This document shows, one piece after another, positions 1 to 8,117 of a DNA stretch of 64,000 nucleotides. Position 1 is the first letter of the stretch, and every line of letters starts with the position of its first letter. The notes below the pieces were generated by a model, which was not told the DNA's origin, did no database searches, and saw nothing but the letters and a program-made list of their open reading frames with translations. Origin of the DNA: Paenibacillus aceris (GTDB lineage: Bacteria; Bacillota; Bacilli; Paenibacillales; NBRC-103111); contig NZ_JAGGKV010000012.1 of assembly GCF_017874035.1 (NCBI RefSeq), positions 1 through 64,000 of the forward strand, read 5' to 3'. A program made the translations under genes and the position numbers.

Positions 1-20
1 GCGTTGTTACGTTGTCTCAT
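1..20 (-). CDS. 5' end of an unidentified divergent gene (partial)
   Basis: On the minus strand an ATG at 20-18 opens a reading frame (MRQRNN...) that leaves the window after six codons. It is preceded by a strong ribosome site, AAAGGGAGG (about 29-37 on the plus strand), at normal spacing. Too little is left to identify it. It is divergent from hutU, so it could be a regulator or an unrelated gene. Confidence 0.45.
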
Positions 21-350
21 TCCGCTCGCCTCCCTTTATATGAATAGTACCTTATTTCCCATGGTACTCTCCAATTTAATTAGGGGGCTTAATAGACAAC
101 AGCCTTTTGAGCGAAGGAAAGGGAACCTTGGGCCGCTATTTCGTCATTCTGGACTCATATTTGAAGATTGAAGGGAAATAAGGCTCTGTAGTTACCCGCC
201 ACACCCTCCAATAACGCTTTTCGCAGAAATAAGGGAACACAGTTCCCCTTAATACCGGGAGATTTCAAATACTTAAGTAACGCTTCTCCAAAACACACTG
301 GCTAATTGCAGGTAGGAAGTTAACCTTATTAGATCAAAGGAGATGTTGAT
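21..350. other. Intergenic region upstream of hutU
   Basis: Holds the ribosome site of the minus-strand gene, then a copy of the dispersed palindromic repeat (about 115-265, listed separately), and the leader of hutU with its ribosome site AAAGGAGATG just before the start at 351. I could not make out a convincing sigma-A promoter or a HutP-type site. Confidence 0.5.
115..265. repeat. Dispersed palindromic repeat, copy A
   Basis: Contains a forward element (GGGAACCTTGGGCCGCTATT near 121) followed by inverted elements of the AAATAAGGCTCTGTAGTTACCC kind (near 178 and 225). The same forward/inverted arrangement occurs at about 5970, 20725 and 35135. This copy is the most degraded of the four. 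Confidence 0.6.
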
Positions 351-2024
351 ATGACGAATACCAACCATGCGAAGAGAGAGATCCGCGCCCCTCGTGGAAC
401 CGAATTATCCTGCAAAGGCTGGGTGCAGGAAGCAGCGATGCGTATGCTGATGAACAACCTTGACCCCGAGGTCGCAGAGCGTCCGGAGGATCTTGTGGTT
501 TACGGCGGTATTGGCAAAGCAGCGCGGAACTGGCCTGCGTTTGACGCTATTGTGCGTGAGCTCCAGCGGTTGGAGAACAACGAAACGCTGCTCATCCAAT
601 CCGGCAAGCCGGTCGGCGTTTTTAGAACGCACGAACGCGCGCCGCGTGTGCTGCTTTCCAACTCTGTGCTCGTGCCCAAATGGGCGAATTGGGAGCATTT
701 TCGCGAGCTCGAAGCGAAAGGACTCATGATGTACGGCCAAATGACAGCGGGCAGCTGGATTTACATTGGAACGCAAGGGATCCTGCAAGGGACTTACGAA
801 ACGTTCGCGGAAGCGGCCAGGCAGCATGCAGGAGGTACGCTCAAAGGTACGTTGACACTGACAGCCGGTTTAGGCGGCATGGGTGGTGCGCAGCCATTAG
901 CGGTCACGATGAATGAAGGCGTCGTCATCGCTGTGGAGGTCGACCGCACGCGCATCGAGCGCCGCATTCAAACACGTTACTGCGATGTGCTCGCAGAAAC
1001 GTTAGATGAAGCGCTGCTTCTCGCGGAGGCAGCAATGAAAGCCGGGAAGCCGCTCGCCATCGGACTTCTGGGTAACGCGGCGGAGGTGTACCCGGAATTT
1101 GTGCGGCGCGGTATAAAGCCGCATTTTGTAACAGATCAGACTTCGGCTCATGATCCGCTTATCGGGTATATCCCGGCTGGCATGACGCTGGAGGAAGCCG
1201 CTGGTCTGCGGGAGCGTGATCCTGATGCGTACGTGCAGCTTTCCAAAAGCAGCATGGCTGCGCATGTGCAAGCGATGCTCGAGCTGCAGAAGAGGGGCTC
1301 CGTCGTTTTCGATTATGGCAACAACATTCGTCAGGTTGCTTTCGATCAAGGCGTCTCTAACGCCTTTGATTTTCCGGGCTTCGTTCCTGCCTATATCCGC
1401 CCGTTGTTCTGCGAGGGCAAGGGACCGTTCCGCTGGGCTGCGCTTTCGGGCGATCCGGAGGACATCCGCAAAACCGATGAGCTCGTGCTGCGCCTCTTCC
1501 CGGATAACGCCCATTTGCACCGTTGGATCAAAATGGCGGGTGAGCGCGTCGCCTTCCAAGGGCTGCCAGCGCGTATTTGCTGGCTCGGCTACGGCGAGCG
1601 TGAGAAATTCGGCCTCGCGCTCAACGAAATGGTCCGCAGCGGCGAGCTGAAAGCGCCGATCGTAATCGGCCGCGATCATCTGGACTGCGGCTCCGTAGCA
1701 TCGCCGAACCGGGAAACGGAAGCGATGAAGGACGGCTCGGATGCCGTTGGCGATTGGGCGATCTTGAACGCTTTGATCAACACGTCGGCGGGCGCTTCGT
1801 GGGTCTCCGTCCACCACGGCGGCGGTGTAGGCATGGGCTATTCGCTGCATGCGGGCATGGTCGTGGTAGCCGATGGAACGGAGGCAGCAGCTGAAAGACT
1901 GCGCAGCGTTCTGAGCTCGGACCCGGGCATGGGCGTTATCCGCCATGTGGATGCCGGTTACGACGAAGCCGTTGAAACGGCGGATAAACACGGCATACGC
2001 ATCCCAATGCGCGAGCAGGAATAG
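351..2024 (+). CDS. hutU: Urocanate hydratase (urocanase)
   Basis: Second step of histidine breakdown: converts urocanate to 4-imidazolone-5-propanoate in the cytoplasm using tightly bound NAD+. The 557-residue protein has the usual length. The urocanase signature FQGLPARICW lies at residues 402-411 with the catalytic cysteine at 410, and DHLDCGSVASPNRET begins near 442. The start is supported by AAAGGAG nine bases upstream. It is the first gene of a hutU-hutI-hutG run. Histidine ammonia-lyase (hutH), normally beside hutU, is not present in the window. Confidence 0.97.
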   Translation: MTNTNHAKREIRAPRGTELSCKGWVQEAAMRMLMNNLDPEVAERPEDLVVYGGIGKAARNWPAFDAIVRELQRLENNETLLIQSGKPVGVFRTHERAPRVLLSNSVLVPKWANWEHFRELEAKGLMMYGQMTAGSWIYIGTQGILQGTYETFAEAARQHAGGTLKGTLTLTAGLGGMGGAQPLAVTMNEGVVIAVEVDRTRIERRIQTRYCDVLAETLDEALLLAEAAMKAGKPLAIGLLGNAAEVYPEFVRRGIKPHFVTDQTSAHDPLIGYIPAGMTLEEAAGLRERDPDAYVQLSKSSMAAHVQAMLELQKRGSVVFDYGNNIRQVAFDQGVSNAFDFPGFVPAYIRPLFCEGKGPFRWAALSGDPEDIRKTDELVLRLFPDNAHLHRWIKMAGERVAFQGLPARICWLGYGEREKFGLALNEMVRSGELKAPIVIGRDHLDCGSVASPNRETEAMKDGSDAVGDWAILNALINTSAGASWVSVHHGGGVGMGYSLHAGMVVVADGTEAAAERLRSVLSSDPGMGVIRHVDAGYDEAVETADKHGIRIPMREQE

Positions 2025-2040
2025 GGGAGGAGGAGCGAGG

Positions 2041-3336
2041 ATGGAACGGGTTGATTTGCTCCTTACCGGCATTGGCACACTGGTTTCCCCACCGGGAAAT
2101 AGGCCGCGCTGCGGGCAAGCCATGAAAGAAGTCCGTGAGATTAAGGATGCCGCGATCGCGATTCGGCAGGGGAAAATTGTCTTCTTTGGCCCGGTGCATG
2201 AGGTTGAGGAAATGCTTGCAGGGGTTGAAATCGCGAAGACTGTCGACGTCTGCGGACGGTTAGTCACACCGGGTTTTGTTGATCCTCACACCCATCTCGT
2301 GCATGGCGGATCCCGTGAGCACGAGCTGGCATTGAAGCGGTCTGGCGTACCCTACTTGGACATTTTGGCCCAGGGTGGAGGTATCCTCCATACAGTGAAA
2401 TCCACACGAGCGGCCAGCGAGCAGGAACTGTATGACAAGGCGCGCCGCAGTTTAAACGAAATGCTGCTGAACGGTGTTACAACAGTAGAAGCGAAGAGTG
2501 GATACGGCCTTACTTTAAAAGATGAAATGAAACAGCTGCGAGTTGCCAGGCGCTTGGATGAGGCACATCCCGTCGATATTGTTTCGACGTTTATGGGAGC
2601 GCATGCGGTGCCGCCAGAATTTAAGGGTCGAAGCGAGGAGTTCGTAGACCATATCGTGAGCGACATGCTCCCCGCAGTGGCGGAGGAAGGGCTCGCGGAG
2701 TTCTGCGACGTATTTTGCGAGGCAGGTGTTTTTTCTGTAGAGCAGTCACGTCGTATTTTGCTTGCTGCACAGCGACTCGGGATGGCGTCAAAGATTCACG
2801 CTGACGAAATCGTCCCTCTGGGAGGAGCGGGGCTGGCTGGCGAGGTTAGAGCGATTTCCGCCGAGCATTTGTTAGCGGCAACGGATGAAGGCTTGGCTGC
2901 GCTCGCTGAGCGAGGCGTCGTTCCGGTGCTGCTGCCGGGCACGTCGTTCAATCTCGGCCTCACCACGCATGCGCGCGCCCGTGACATGATCGACAAGTAT
3001 CAGCTGCCGGTAGCTTTGTCCACGGACTATAATCCGGGCTCCTGCCCGACCGAGTCGATCCAGCTTATCATGATGCTGGCGTCGCTCAACTTGAAGATGA
3101 CCCCGGAGGAAATCCTGACCGCCTGCACGATCAACGCGGCGAATGCGCTGGGGCGCGGGGAAGACATCGGTTCTATCGAGGTCGGAAAACGTGCGGATCT
3201 GGCGATTTTCGATGCGCCGAATTTTGCGTACCTGCCGTATCATTTTGGGATTAACCATACATTTGGTGTGATGAAGAACGGGCAAGCGGTTGTCTGGAAC
3301 CGCAAGCTTGTGGCGGGGAAGGAGGAGGAGTCATGA
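2041..3336 (+). CDS. hutI: Imidazolonepropionase
   Basis: Third histidine-breakdown enzyme: hydrolyses imidazolonepropanoate to N-formimino-L-glutamate. The 431-residue amidohydrolase shows the metal motif DPHTH (residues 81-85), HADEI (His253), SAEH (His276) and STDYNPGS (Asp329). A longer in-frame reading reaches back into hutU, but the ATG at 2041 follows GGGGAGGAGG at good spacing and gives the usual family N-terminus (MERVDLLL). It lies 16 bases after hutU and its end overlaps hutG by four bases (ATGA), so it is translationally coupled. Confidence 0.96.
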   Translation: MERVDLLLTGIGTLVSPPGNRPRCGQAMKEVREIKDAAIAIRQGKIVFFGPVHEVEEMLAGVEIAKTVDVCGRLVTPGFVDPHTHLVHGGSREHELALKRSGVPYLDILAQGGGILHTVKSTRAASEQELYDKARRSLNEMLLNGVTTVEAKSGYGLTLKDEMKQLRVARRLDEAHPVDIVSTFMGAHAVPPEFKGRSEEFVDHIVSDMLPAVAEEGLAEFCDVFCEAGVFSVEQSRRILLAAQRLGMASKIHADEIVPLGGAGLAGEVRAISAEHLLAATDEGLAALAERGVVPVLLPGTSFNLGLTTHARARDMIDKYQLPVALSTDYNPGSCPTESIQLIMMLASLNLKMTPEEILTACTINAANALGRGEDIGSIEVGKRADLAIFDAPNFAYLPYHFGINHTFGVMKNGQAVVWNRKLVAGKEEES

Positions 3337-4301
3337 GCCATGATATTCCTTTTCTAAAATCACCTGACCAGGCGGTATTCCGCGATCATATGGAAACGAA
3401 AGTGGCCCACTGGATTCGGCAGTGGGATGGTCAGGAAGATCTGCTTGCAGGGATCATCGGCGTCCCTTTATCCAAATCGTCGATCTCGCATTCCGGCGCT
3501 TCGACGACGCCTGCGGCGGTTCGCGCAGCGTTCAAGTCATTTACAACCTACTCGCTGGAGTATGGGGTCGATTTGCAGCATTTGGCCGTCCGTGATCTCG
3601 GCGATATCCAAATGCATGTGACCGACATCGCGGAGTGCCACCGCCGCATCGAGGAGAGTCTTCGCGCACTGTACAAAAAGCAGCCGAACCTGATCCCGAT
3701 CATTGTCGGCGGTGACCATTCGACGAGTTGTCCGTCGCTCAAAGCTTTTGCGGACCGTCATCCAGGCCAGAAGGTTGGCATTATCCATTTCGACGCACAT
3801 CATGATGTGCGTAATTTCGAGGACGGCGGAGTGACCAACGGCACGCCTTTTCGCGGCATTTTGGAATCGGGCGTCGTTCACGGACCTCATATTGTGCAAA
3901 TTGGCATTCGGGGATTTATGAACTCCAAGCCATATCATGACTATGTGAAGAGCAAAGGTGTGCACGTGTATACCTCGCGGGATGTAAGACGAATGGGAAT
4001 TGACGTGGTGCTCGATGAAGCGCTTGGGCTTGCTGGGAAAGATACGGATGTGCTGTATGTGAGCTTTGATGTGGATGTGATCGATCAAGCTTACGCGCCT
4101 GGTTGTCCTGCGATCGGCACCGGCGGGATCAATCCATGGGACGCCATGGATGCTCTATATCGCCTAGGAACGCTGCCGCAGGTGCAGGGGCTGGATTTTG
4201 TGTGCATCGATCCAACCGTCGATGTACGCAATGTGACTTCGCGTCTCGCGGTGCAATTCATGCTCAGCTTTTTGGCGGGAGTGGCTGCGCGTCCGGTCTA
4301 A
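3333..4301 (+). CDS. hutG: Formimidoylglutamase (arginase/agmatinase fold)
   Basis: Last hut enzyme: hydrolyses N-formimino-L-glutamate to L-glutamate and formamide. The 322-residue ureohydrolase carries the binuclear manganese ligands GGDHS (His129), DAHHD (Asp154, His156, Asp158) and SFDVDVID (Asp246, Asp248). Start overlaps the stop of hutI (ATGA) and follows GGAGGAGG. Agmatinase is an alternative on sequence alone, but the position at the end of the hut operon decides for HutG. Confidence 0.93.
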   Translation: MSHDIPFLKSPDQAVFRDHMETKVAHWIRQWDGQEDLLAGIIGVPLSKSSISHSGASTTPAAVRAAFKSFTTYSLEYGVDLQHLAVRDLGDIQMHVTDIAECHRRIEESLRALYKKQPNLIPIIVGGDHSTSCPSLKAFADRHPGQKVGIIHFDAHHDVRNFEDGGVTNGTPFRGILESGVVHGPHIVQIGIRGFMNSKPYHDYVKSKGVHVYTSRDVRRMGIDVVLDEALGLAGKDTDVLYVSFDVDVIDQAYAPGCPAIGTGGINPWDAMDALYRLGTLPQVQGLDFVCIDPTVDVRNVTSRLAVQFMLSFLAGVAARPV

Positions 4302-4314
4302 ATCCATGTATTTT

Positions 4315-4350
4315 GAGGCACTTGCCGGTATAGAAGCAGGTGCCTTTTTA
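4315..4350 (+). terminator. Rho-independent terminator of the hut operon
   Basis: AGGCACTTG pairs with CAGGTGCCT around a short loop and is followed by TTTTTA, 14 bases after the hutG stop. Confidence 0.8.
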
Positions 4351-4475
4351 TGGCTAAACCGTTAACGTTTATGGAAACTAGTGGGAAACGCTATGCCAAT
4401 CGTTCGATAAATTGTACAATAGTATGATGACATTTGAAGTTGATGATGTTTTTCTTTTCGGAAAGGATGAAGAAA

Positions 4476-5639
4476 ATGGACAAGCGCCAGAGCGCAAAAG
4501 ATCAGATTGAGGCTTATGTAGGGGAGGAGTTTGGACCCGAGCTTACAATTCCGCTTTCACTCGCTGACTGTCTTGTTCGACTAACGAAAGGCGAACTAAC
4601 GGGAATTCGGACTAATTTAGAGATTAAAGGCGTAAGCACACTGAAAAAGCAAGATTTAGCCATTGCCTTGGAGCAGCATATTCCCAACGCATTGGCCGGT
4701 CTTTTTCATAAATTCGATGAGACGCGCTATCAGATAATGAAGCAGATTGCCGGGCGTGGCGGCGTTTCCCATACGATCATTGATCCAGCGCAGATTTTGT
4801 ATTTTACAGAGCGGGGTCTGCTGTTTGCTGGCATGCACAACGGAAAGCCTGCTTTGGCTATGCCGCAGGAAGTGCTTGAAAGCTTTAATAAGCTGGACTT
4901 CAAAGCCTATCGAGAGACGTTCCAGAGAAACGCGGAATGGATTAAGCTTACGCACGGAATGATGTATTACTACGGGCATTTGTGTGATGAAGAGCTGTTC
5001 GAGCTCGTTGAGCAGTACACGGGAACAAAATTGTACACGGCTGAATTTTCACGAGTATTAGAGGATGCGATCCTGTTTTATATGCAAATGTTGCCGGATT
5101 CTAAGGGCTACCATAGCACCCTGTTGAAAAACCCGAAACAAGTGCAGCAAGAGCAGGAATCGCGATTAAGCGTATCGCGCTATCCGTTCACCAAAGCGCA
5201 GCTTCTGGCTGCAGGGGATATTGATTTCGTTGACCGGACTCCGGCGCACAAAGCTTTTGTGGAGTACATTCGCAAAAATTATACGATTTCGTATGAAGAA
5301 GCGGATTTCATCGTAGCTGACTGCGCAGAAGATATTCGAAACGGAGCAACACCGGGCTTTTTGCTTCAATCTATTCAGCAGCAGCTTGAAATTAATGATT
5401 TAGAGCTGACGAGGGGCTTTATGAATCACATTTCGGCCCTTAATAATACGACACGACAATGGTTTCTGAAGGGCTATTCACCGAATGAATTGTCTGCGGG
5501 AAGATCACCTGTCGCTGTGCTGCAGCAGCCTCCTGTCAGGGCGGATGTTATTGACATGAAAACGCGCGCGAAAGTAGGCAGAAATGACCCATGCCCTTGC
5601 GGAAGCGGCAAAAAGTTTAAGAAGTGCTGCGTGGGCTAA
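4476..5639 (+). CDS. SEC-C motif protein of unknown role
   Basis: A 387-residue soluble protein ending in the zinc-binding SEC-C motif RNDPCPCGSGKKFKKCC, the tail also found at the end of SecA. The rest, about 350 residues and mostly helical in character, matches no family I can name. The motif usually marks a protein that binds zinc or docks to other proteins. Three in-frame ATGs lie upstream (4434, 4443 and 4467), but GGAAAGG at 4460-4466 is best spaced for the ATG at 4476. It stands alone between two terminators. Confidence 0.8.
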   Translation: MDKRQSAKDQIEAYVGEEFGPELTIPLSLADCLVRLTKGELTGIRTNLEIKGVSTLKKQDLAIALEQHIPNALAGLFHKFDETRYQIMKQIAGRGGVSHTIIDPAQILYFTERGLLFAGMHNGKPALAMPQEVLESFNKLDFKAYRETFQRNAEWIKLTHGMMYYYGHLCDEELFELVEQYTGTKLYTAEFSRVLEDAILFYMQMLPDSKGYHSTLLKNPKQVQQEQESRLSVSRYPFTKAQLLAAGDIDFVDRTPAHKAFVEYIRKNYTISYEEADFIVADCAEDIRNGATPGFLLQSIQQQLEINDLELTRGFMNHISALNNTTRQWFLKGYSPNELSAGRSPVAVLQQPPVRADVIDMKTRAKVGRNDPCPCGSGKKFKKCCVG

Positions 5640-5790
5640 TAACTGGCATGAGATCGCTGAGTGGCGGCAGGCGTTGGAAAAGAAACGGAGCCGGTGCTGT
5701 GAAGGCCGTTACTACCGGTGGATCGCTTCAGCGATCTATCGCAGACGTCCCCTATAAAGAGGCAAACATGCTCGCTTGAATGAGCGACTG

Positions 5791-5822
5791 ACCGTCAAGG
5801 CAATATGGCTTGGCGGTTTTTT
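5791..5822 (+). terminator. Terminator after the SEC-C protein gene
   Basis: ACCGTCAAG and CTTGGCGGT pair around GCAATATGG, followed by six T. It lies about 150 bases after the stop codon. Confidence 0.75.
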
Positions 5823-5889
5823 GCATGGCTTGATGCCGCACGGTGTGTAGGACGGGGACCGAGGATGCTTCAAACCGGCTGTCGGATAT

Positions 5890-5923
5890 GGGGAAGGGAA
5901 GGGAAGGGAAGGGAAGGGAAGGG
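5890..5923. repeat. (GGGAA)n pentanucleotide run
   Basis: Six consecutive GGGAA units plus a final GGG. All purine on one strand, and G-tracts at five-base spacing. The copy number of such a run is expected to vary between isolates. Confidence 0.9.
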
Positions 5924-5969
5924 CATGATCGGGCATCAGCTGCAATGGGCGTGGATTGGAGTTTTTTCA

Positions 5970-6170
5970 CTTGAGGCTTCAATTGGGGGAACTATGATCC
6001 CTTATTTTTTGTGAAATAGCAGTTTCAGCTAATCGAAGGGAACTACGATCCGCTATTTTACAATATCAGCCGAAAAATGGGCTTCAGAGGGGAGATAAGA
6101 CCCTGTGGTTCCCACTAAAGCATGAAATGAGCCCATTTCGCTCAAATAGCGCCCTGTAGTTCCCCTTTCG
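5970..6170. repeat. Dispersed palindromic repeat, copy B
   Basis: Two forward elements (GGGAACTATGATCCCTTATT at about 5988 and GGGAACTACGATCCGCTATT at about 6039) are followed by two inverted ones (GATAAGACCCTGTGGTTCCC near 6095 and AAATAGCGCCCTGTAGTTCC near 6145). The whole can fold into a long imperfect hairpin. Confidence 0.8.
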
Positions 6171-6176
6171 CCCCAG

Positions 6177-6434
6177 CGCACATCGTACCCGTCACTCATT
6201 GCCCCGTCGCACCTGTCACTCTCGCACCCACGCACGTTGCACTCGTCGCCCATCGCCCCATCGCACATCGTACTCGTCACTCATTGCCCCCGTCGCACCA
6301 GTCACTCATCGCACCCACGCACGTTGCGCTCGTCGCCCATCGCCCCCAGTACACATCGTACCGTCACACATTGCCCCCGTCGCACCTGTCACTCTCGCAC
6401 CCACGCACGTTGCGCTCGTCACCCATCGCACCCG
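6177..6434. repeat. Tandem array, three units of about 85-88 bases
   Basis: Units begin at about 6177, 6262 and 6350 with CGCACATCGTAC and contain TCACTCATTGCCCC, CGCACCCACGCACGTTGC and CGTCGCCCATCGC. The units are imperfect copies made of shorter CAYCGYAC-like words. The array ends in CCATCGCACCCGCCA, which also ends the array near 20.7 kb. It directly abuts palindromic repeat copy B. Confidence 0.85.
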
Positions 6435-6508
6435 CCAAAGTGTTGATATTGCCTCTGCGGTTTTGTAAGATGGGAATCAGAAAAGATTTGTCCGAAAGGA
6501 GGCAATTC

Positions 6509-7174
6509 ATGGCGCGTTCGAAGTCCTTTTGGCTATTGTTGGGGTGGTTTCTGGCCGCTGCGGCAGGCTTACTCGTTCTGCAATGGACAGGTGTATGGGC
6601 CCACGTGGATTTAAGCCGAGTGACGGAATGGCTGCGACATTTAGGTCCGCTTGGCGGGCTTTTGTACATTATTGTTTACACACTGCGCCCGCTGGTACTG
6701 TTTCCGGCCACACCGTTGACGCTGTACGGGGGCTATGTGTTTGGCGCCTTCTGGGGGACCATCTACGATATCATAGGGGCTGGTGGCGGAGCGCTGCTTT
6801 CTTTCTATATTACGCGAAAATGGGGCAGAAATGGCTTTCAGCGCATTTTACGCAATAAGAAGCTGCAATCCTTCGATCAAAAGGCTGAAGAAAAAGGGTT
6901 TATGGTCGTTTTGTACATGCGCTTAATGCCTTTCTTTCCTTTTGACGGTGTCAGTTATGGAGCGGGGCTTTCCAAAATCCGCTTTTGGGACTACACATGG
7001 GGAACGCTGATTGGTATAATACCGGGTGCTGTGGTTTACAACGTATTCGGCGCATCGCTGCAAGACATTGGATCGGGGAAATTTTATGCGGCTGTTGGGA
7101 TGTATATTCTATTCGCTGTGGTTCCACTGCTCTTGAAACGAAGGCAGGCAGTAAGGGCTCGAAACAGGGCATAA
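6509..7174 (+). CDS. TVP38/TMEM64 (DedA-like SNARE-associated) membrane protein
   Basis: A 221-residue multi-spanning membrane protein of the VTT/DedA superfamily. Recognisable parts are an N-terminal helix, the segment PLVLFPATPLTLYGGYVFG with the following GTIYDIIGAGGGALLSFYITR, and RLMPFFPFDGVSYGAGLS. Related proteins are thought to act in lipid scrambling or transport; the role of this one is inferred only. The ATG at 6509 follows GAAAGGAGG; the longer frame upstream runs through the tandem array and is not credible. A PAP2 phosphatase gene follows 42 bases later, fitting a lipid-related pair. Confidence 0.88.
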   Translation: MARSKSFWLLLGWFLAAAAGLLVLQWTGVWAHVDLSRVTEWLRHLGPLGGLLYIIVYTLRPLVLFPATPLTLYGGYVFGAFWGTIYDIIGAGGGALLSFYITRKWGRNGFQRILRNKKLQSFDQKAEEKGFMVVLYMRLMPFFPFDGVSYGAGLSKIRFWDYTWGTLIGIIPGAVVYNVFGASLQDIGSGKFYAAVGMYILFAVVPLLLKRRQAVRARNRA

Positions 7175-7216
7175 AGAACATGGGAGATTAGTTGAACGTT
7201 GGGGGAGAAATCGGGG

Positions 7217-7921
7217 ATGCAGGGTAAACCATTGAATAAAGATTTATTTTGGTGCTTCGGGGCGGCATGCGTGCTGTTAATTGGCTTTATCTTTTTGTCG
7301 CAGAGCTTATCTTCAAGCTGGTTACAGGCATTTGATGGAAGGATCGCCAGCGCTGTGCAGTCGCTTCGCAGTGACGGGTTAACCCCTGCTGCCAAATGGA
7401 TTACTTTGCTCGGAAAAGCAAAGGCGGAAAGTATCATTTTCCTCGTGGTTGGCGCGGTTTTGTTATTCAGGCTGAGGCAAAAATGGGAGACGCTGGTGCT
7501 GCTTGTCGGTGTTTTGACAGCCTGGGGATTGAATACGGTGCTAAAAGGTGTTTTCGAGCGTGACCGCCCTGCGGGAACTTGGTTAATTGAGGAAACGGGT
7601 TTCAGCTTTCCCAGTGGACATGCGATGGTGTCGAGTTTATTTTACGGATTAATCGGTTATTTAGTCTGGGTTAATGTACGCAGCAAATGGAAGGCAGCAT
7701 GGCTGATTCCTGTGATTACTTGTGTGCTCGTCTTGGGTATTGGGCTAAGCCGTATTTATTTAGGCGTTCACTATCCGAGCGATGTGCTGGCTGGATTTGC
7801 TGCGGGGGGCGCCGGACTCATCGGATGCATCATGGCGATTCATCGCATTAGGTATCGGAGAACGCGCATACAGCAAGGGGTGGATCGACCAAGTCAGCCA
7901 AGCCACAATATGCCTGGGTAA
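7217..7921 (+). CDS. PAP2-family membrane phosphatase
   Basis: A 234-residue membrane protein with the three phosphatase motifs: K110...R117-P118 (KGVFERDRP), S133-G134-H135 (FPSGH), and SRIYLGVHYPSD (Arg179, His185, Asp189). Such enzymes dephosphorylate lipid phosphates such as undecaprenyl pyrophosphate, phosphatidic acid or phosphatidylglycerophosphate on the outer membrane face. The substrate cannot be told from sequence. An in-frame TTG lies at 7199, but the ATG at 7217 is better placed after GGGGGAG. Likely co-transcribed with the TVP38 gene. Confidence 0.88.
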   Translation: MQGKPLNKDLFWCFGAACVLLIGFIFLSQSLSSSWLQAFDGRIASAVQSLRSDGLTPAAKWITLLGKAKAESIIFLVVGAVLLFRLRQKWETLVLLVGVLTAWGLNTVLKGVFERDRPAGTWLIEETGFSFPSGHAMVSSLFYGLIGYLVWVNVRSKWKAAWLIPVITCVLVLGIGLSRIYLGVHYPSDVLAGFAAGGAGLIGCIMAIHRIRYRRTRIQQGVDRPSQPSHNMPG

Positions 7922-8020
7922 CCTAGGATGTATTTTTTTCGTAAAAGGAAGTCATAAAGTTCCGCCAGAGTCATACACTTTTAGTAAGTAAGAGGATCAC
8001 GAAAGACATAGTTATAATCG

Positions 8021-8057
8021 GGGACAACGCCTTTCAGGGGTTCGTCCTTTTTCTTTT
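8021..8057 (+). terminator. Terminator after the PAP2 gene
   Basis: GGACAACGCCT pairs with AGGGGTTCGTCC (one mismatch, one bulge), followed by TTTTTCTTTT. It sits about 100 bases after the stop. Confidence 0.65.
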
Positions 8058-8117
8058 GTTCTCAGGACGTTGTATAATCTAAATCATCGGCAGATGACTC
8101 AGAAGGAAGGGAAGACT

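Larger units (their letters stand above)
5640..6508. other. Repeat-rich intergenic region
   Basis: An 870-base gap without a credible gene. In order it holds the terminator of the SEC-C gene (5791-5822), a (GGGAA)n run (5890-5923), dispersed palindromic repeat copy B (5970-6170), a three-copy tandem array (6177-6434) and the ribosome site of the next gene (GAAAGGAGG near 6495). The short open frames across the array are low-complexity and lack ribosome sites. Confidence 0.75.

Noticed and set aside
1002..2267. 421-codon open frame opposite hutU and hutI
   Set aside because: It is fully antisense to two clear hut genes and has no recognisable domain; long antisense frames are common in GC-rich coding DNA.
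6177..6434. CRISPR array
   Set aside because: Units are long, imperfect and adjacent without unique spacers, and no cas genes are near.
6199..6468. Two overlapping open frames rich in His, Pro, Arg and Ser
   Set aside because: They are by-products of the 85-88-base tandem array and run into the true TVP38 gene without a ribosome site.
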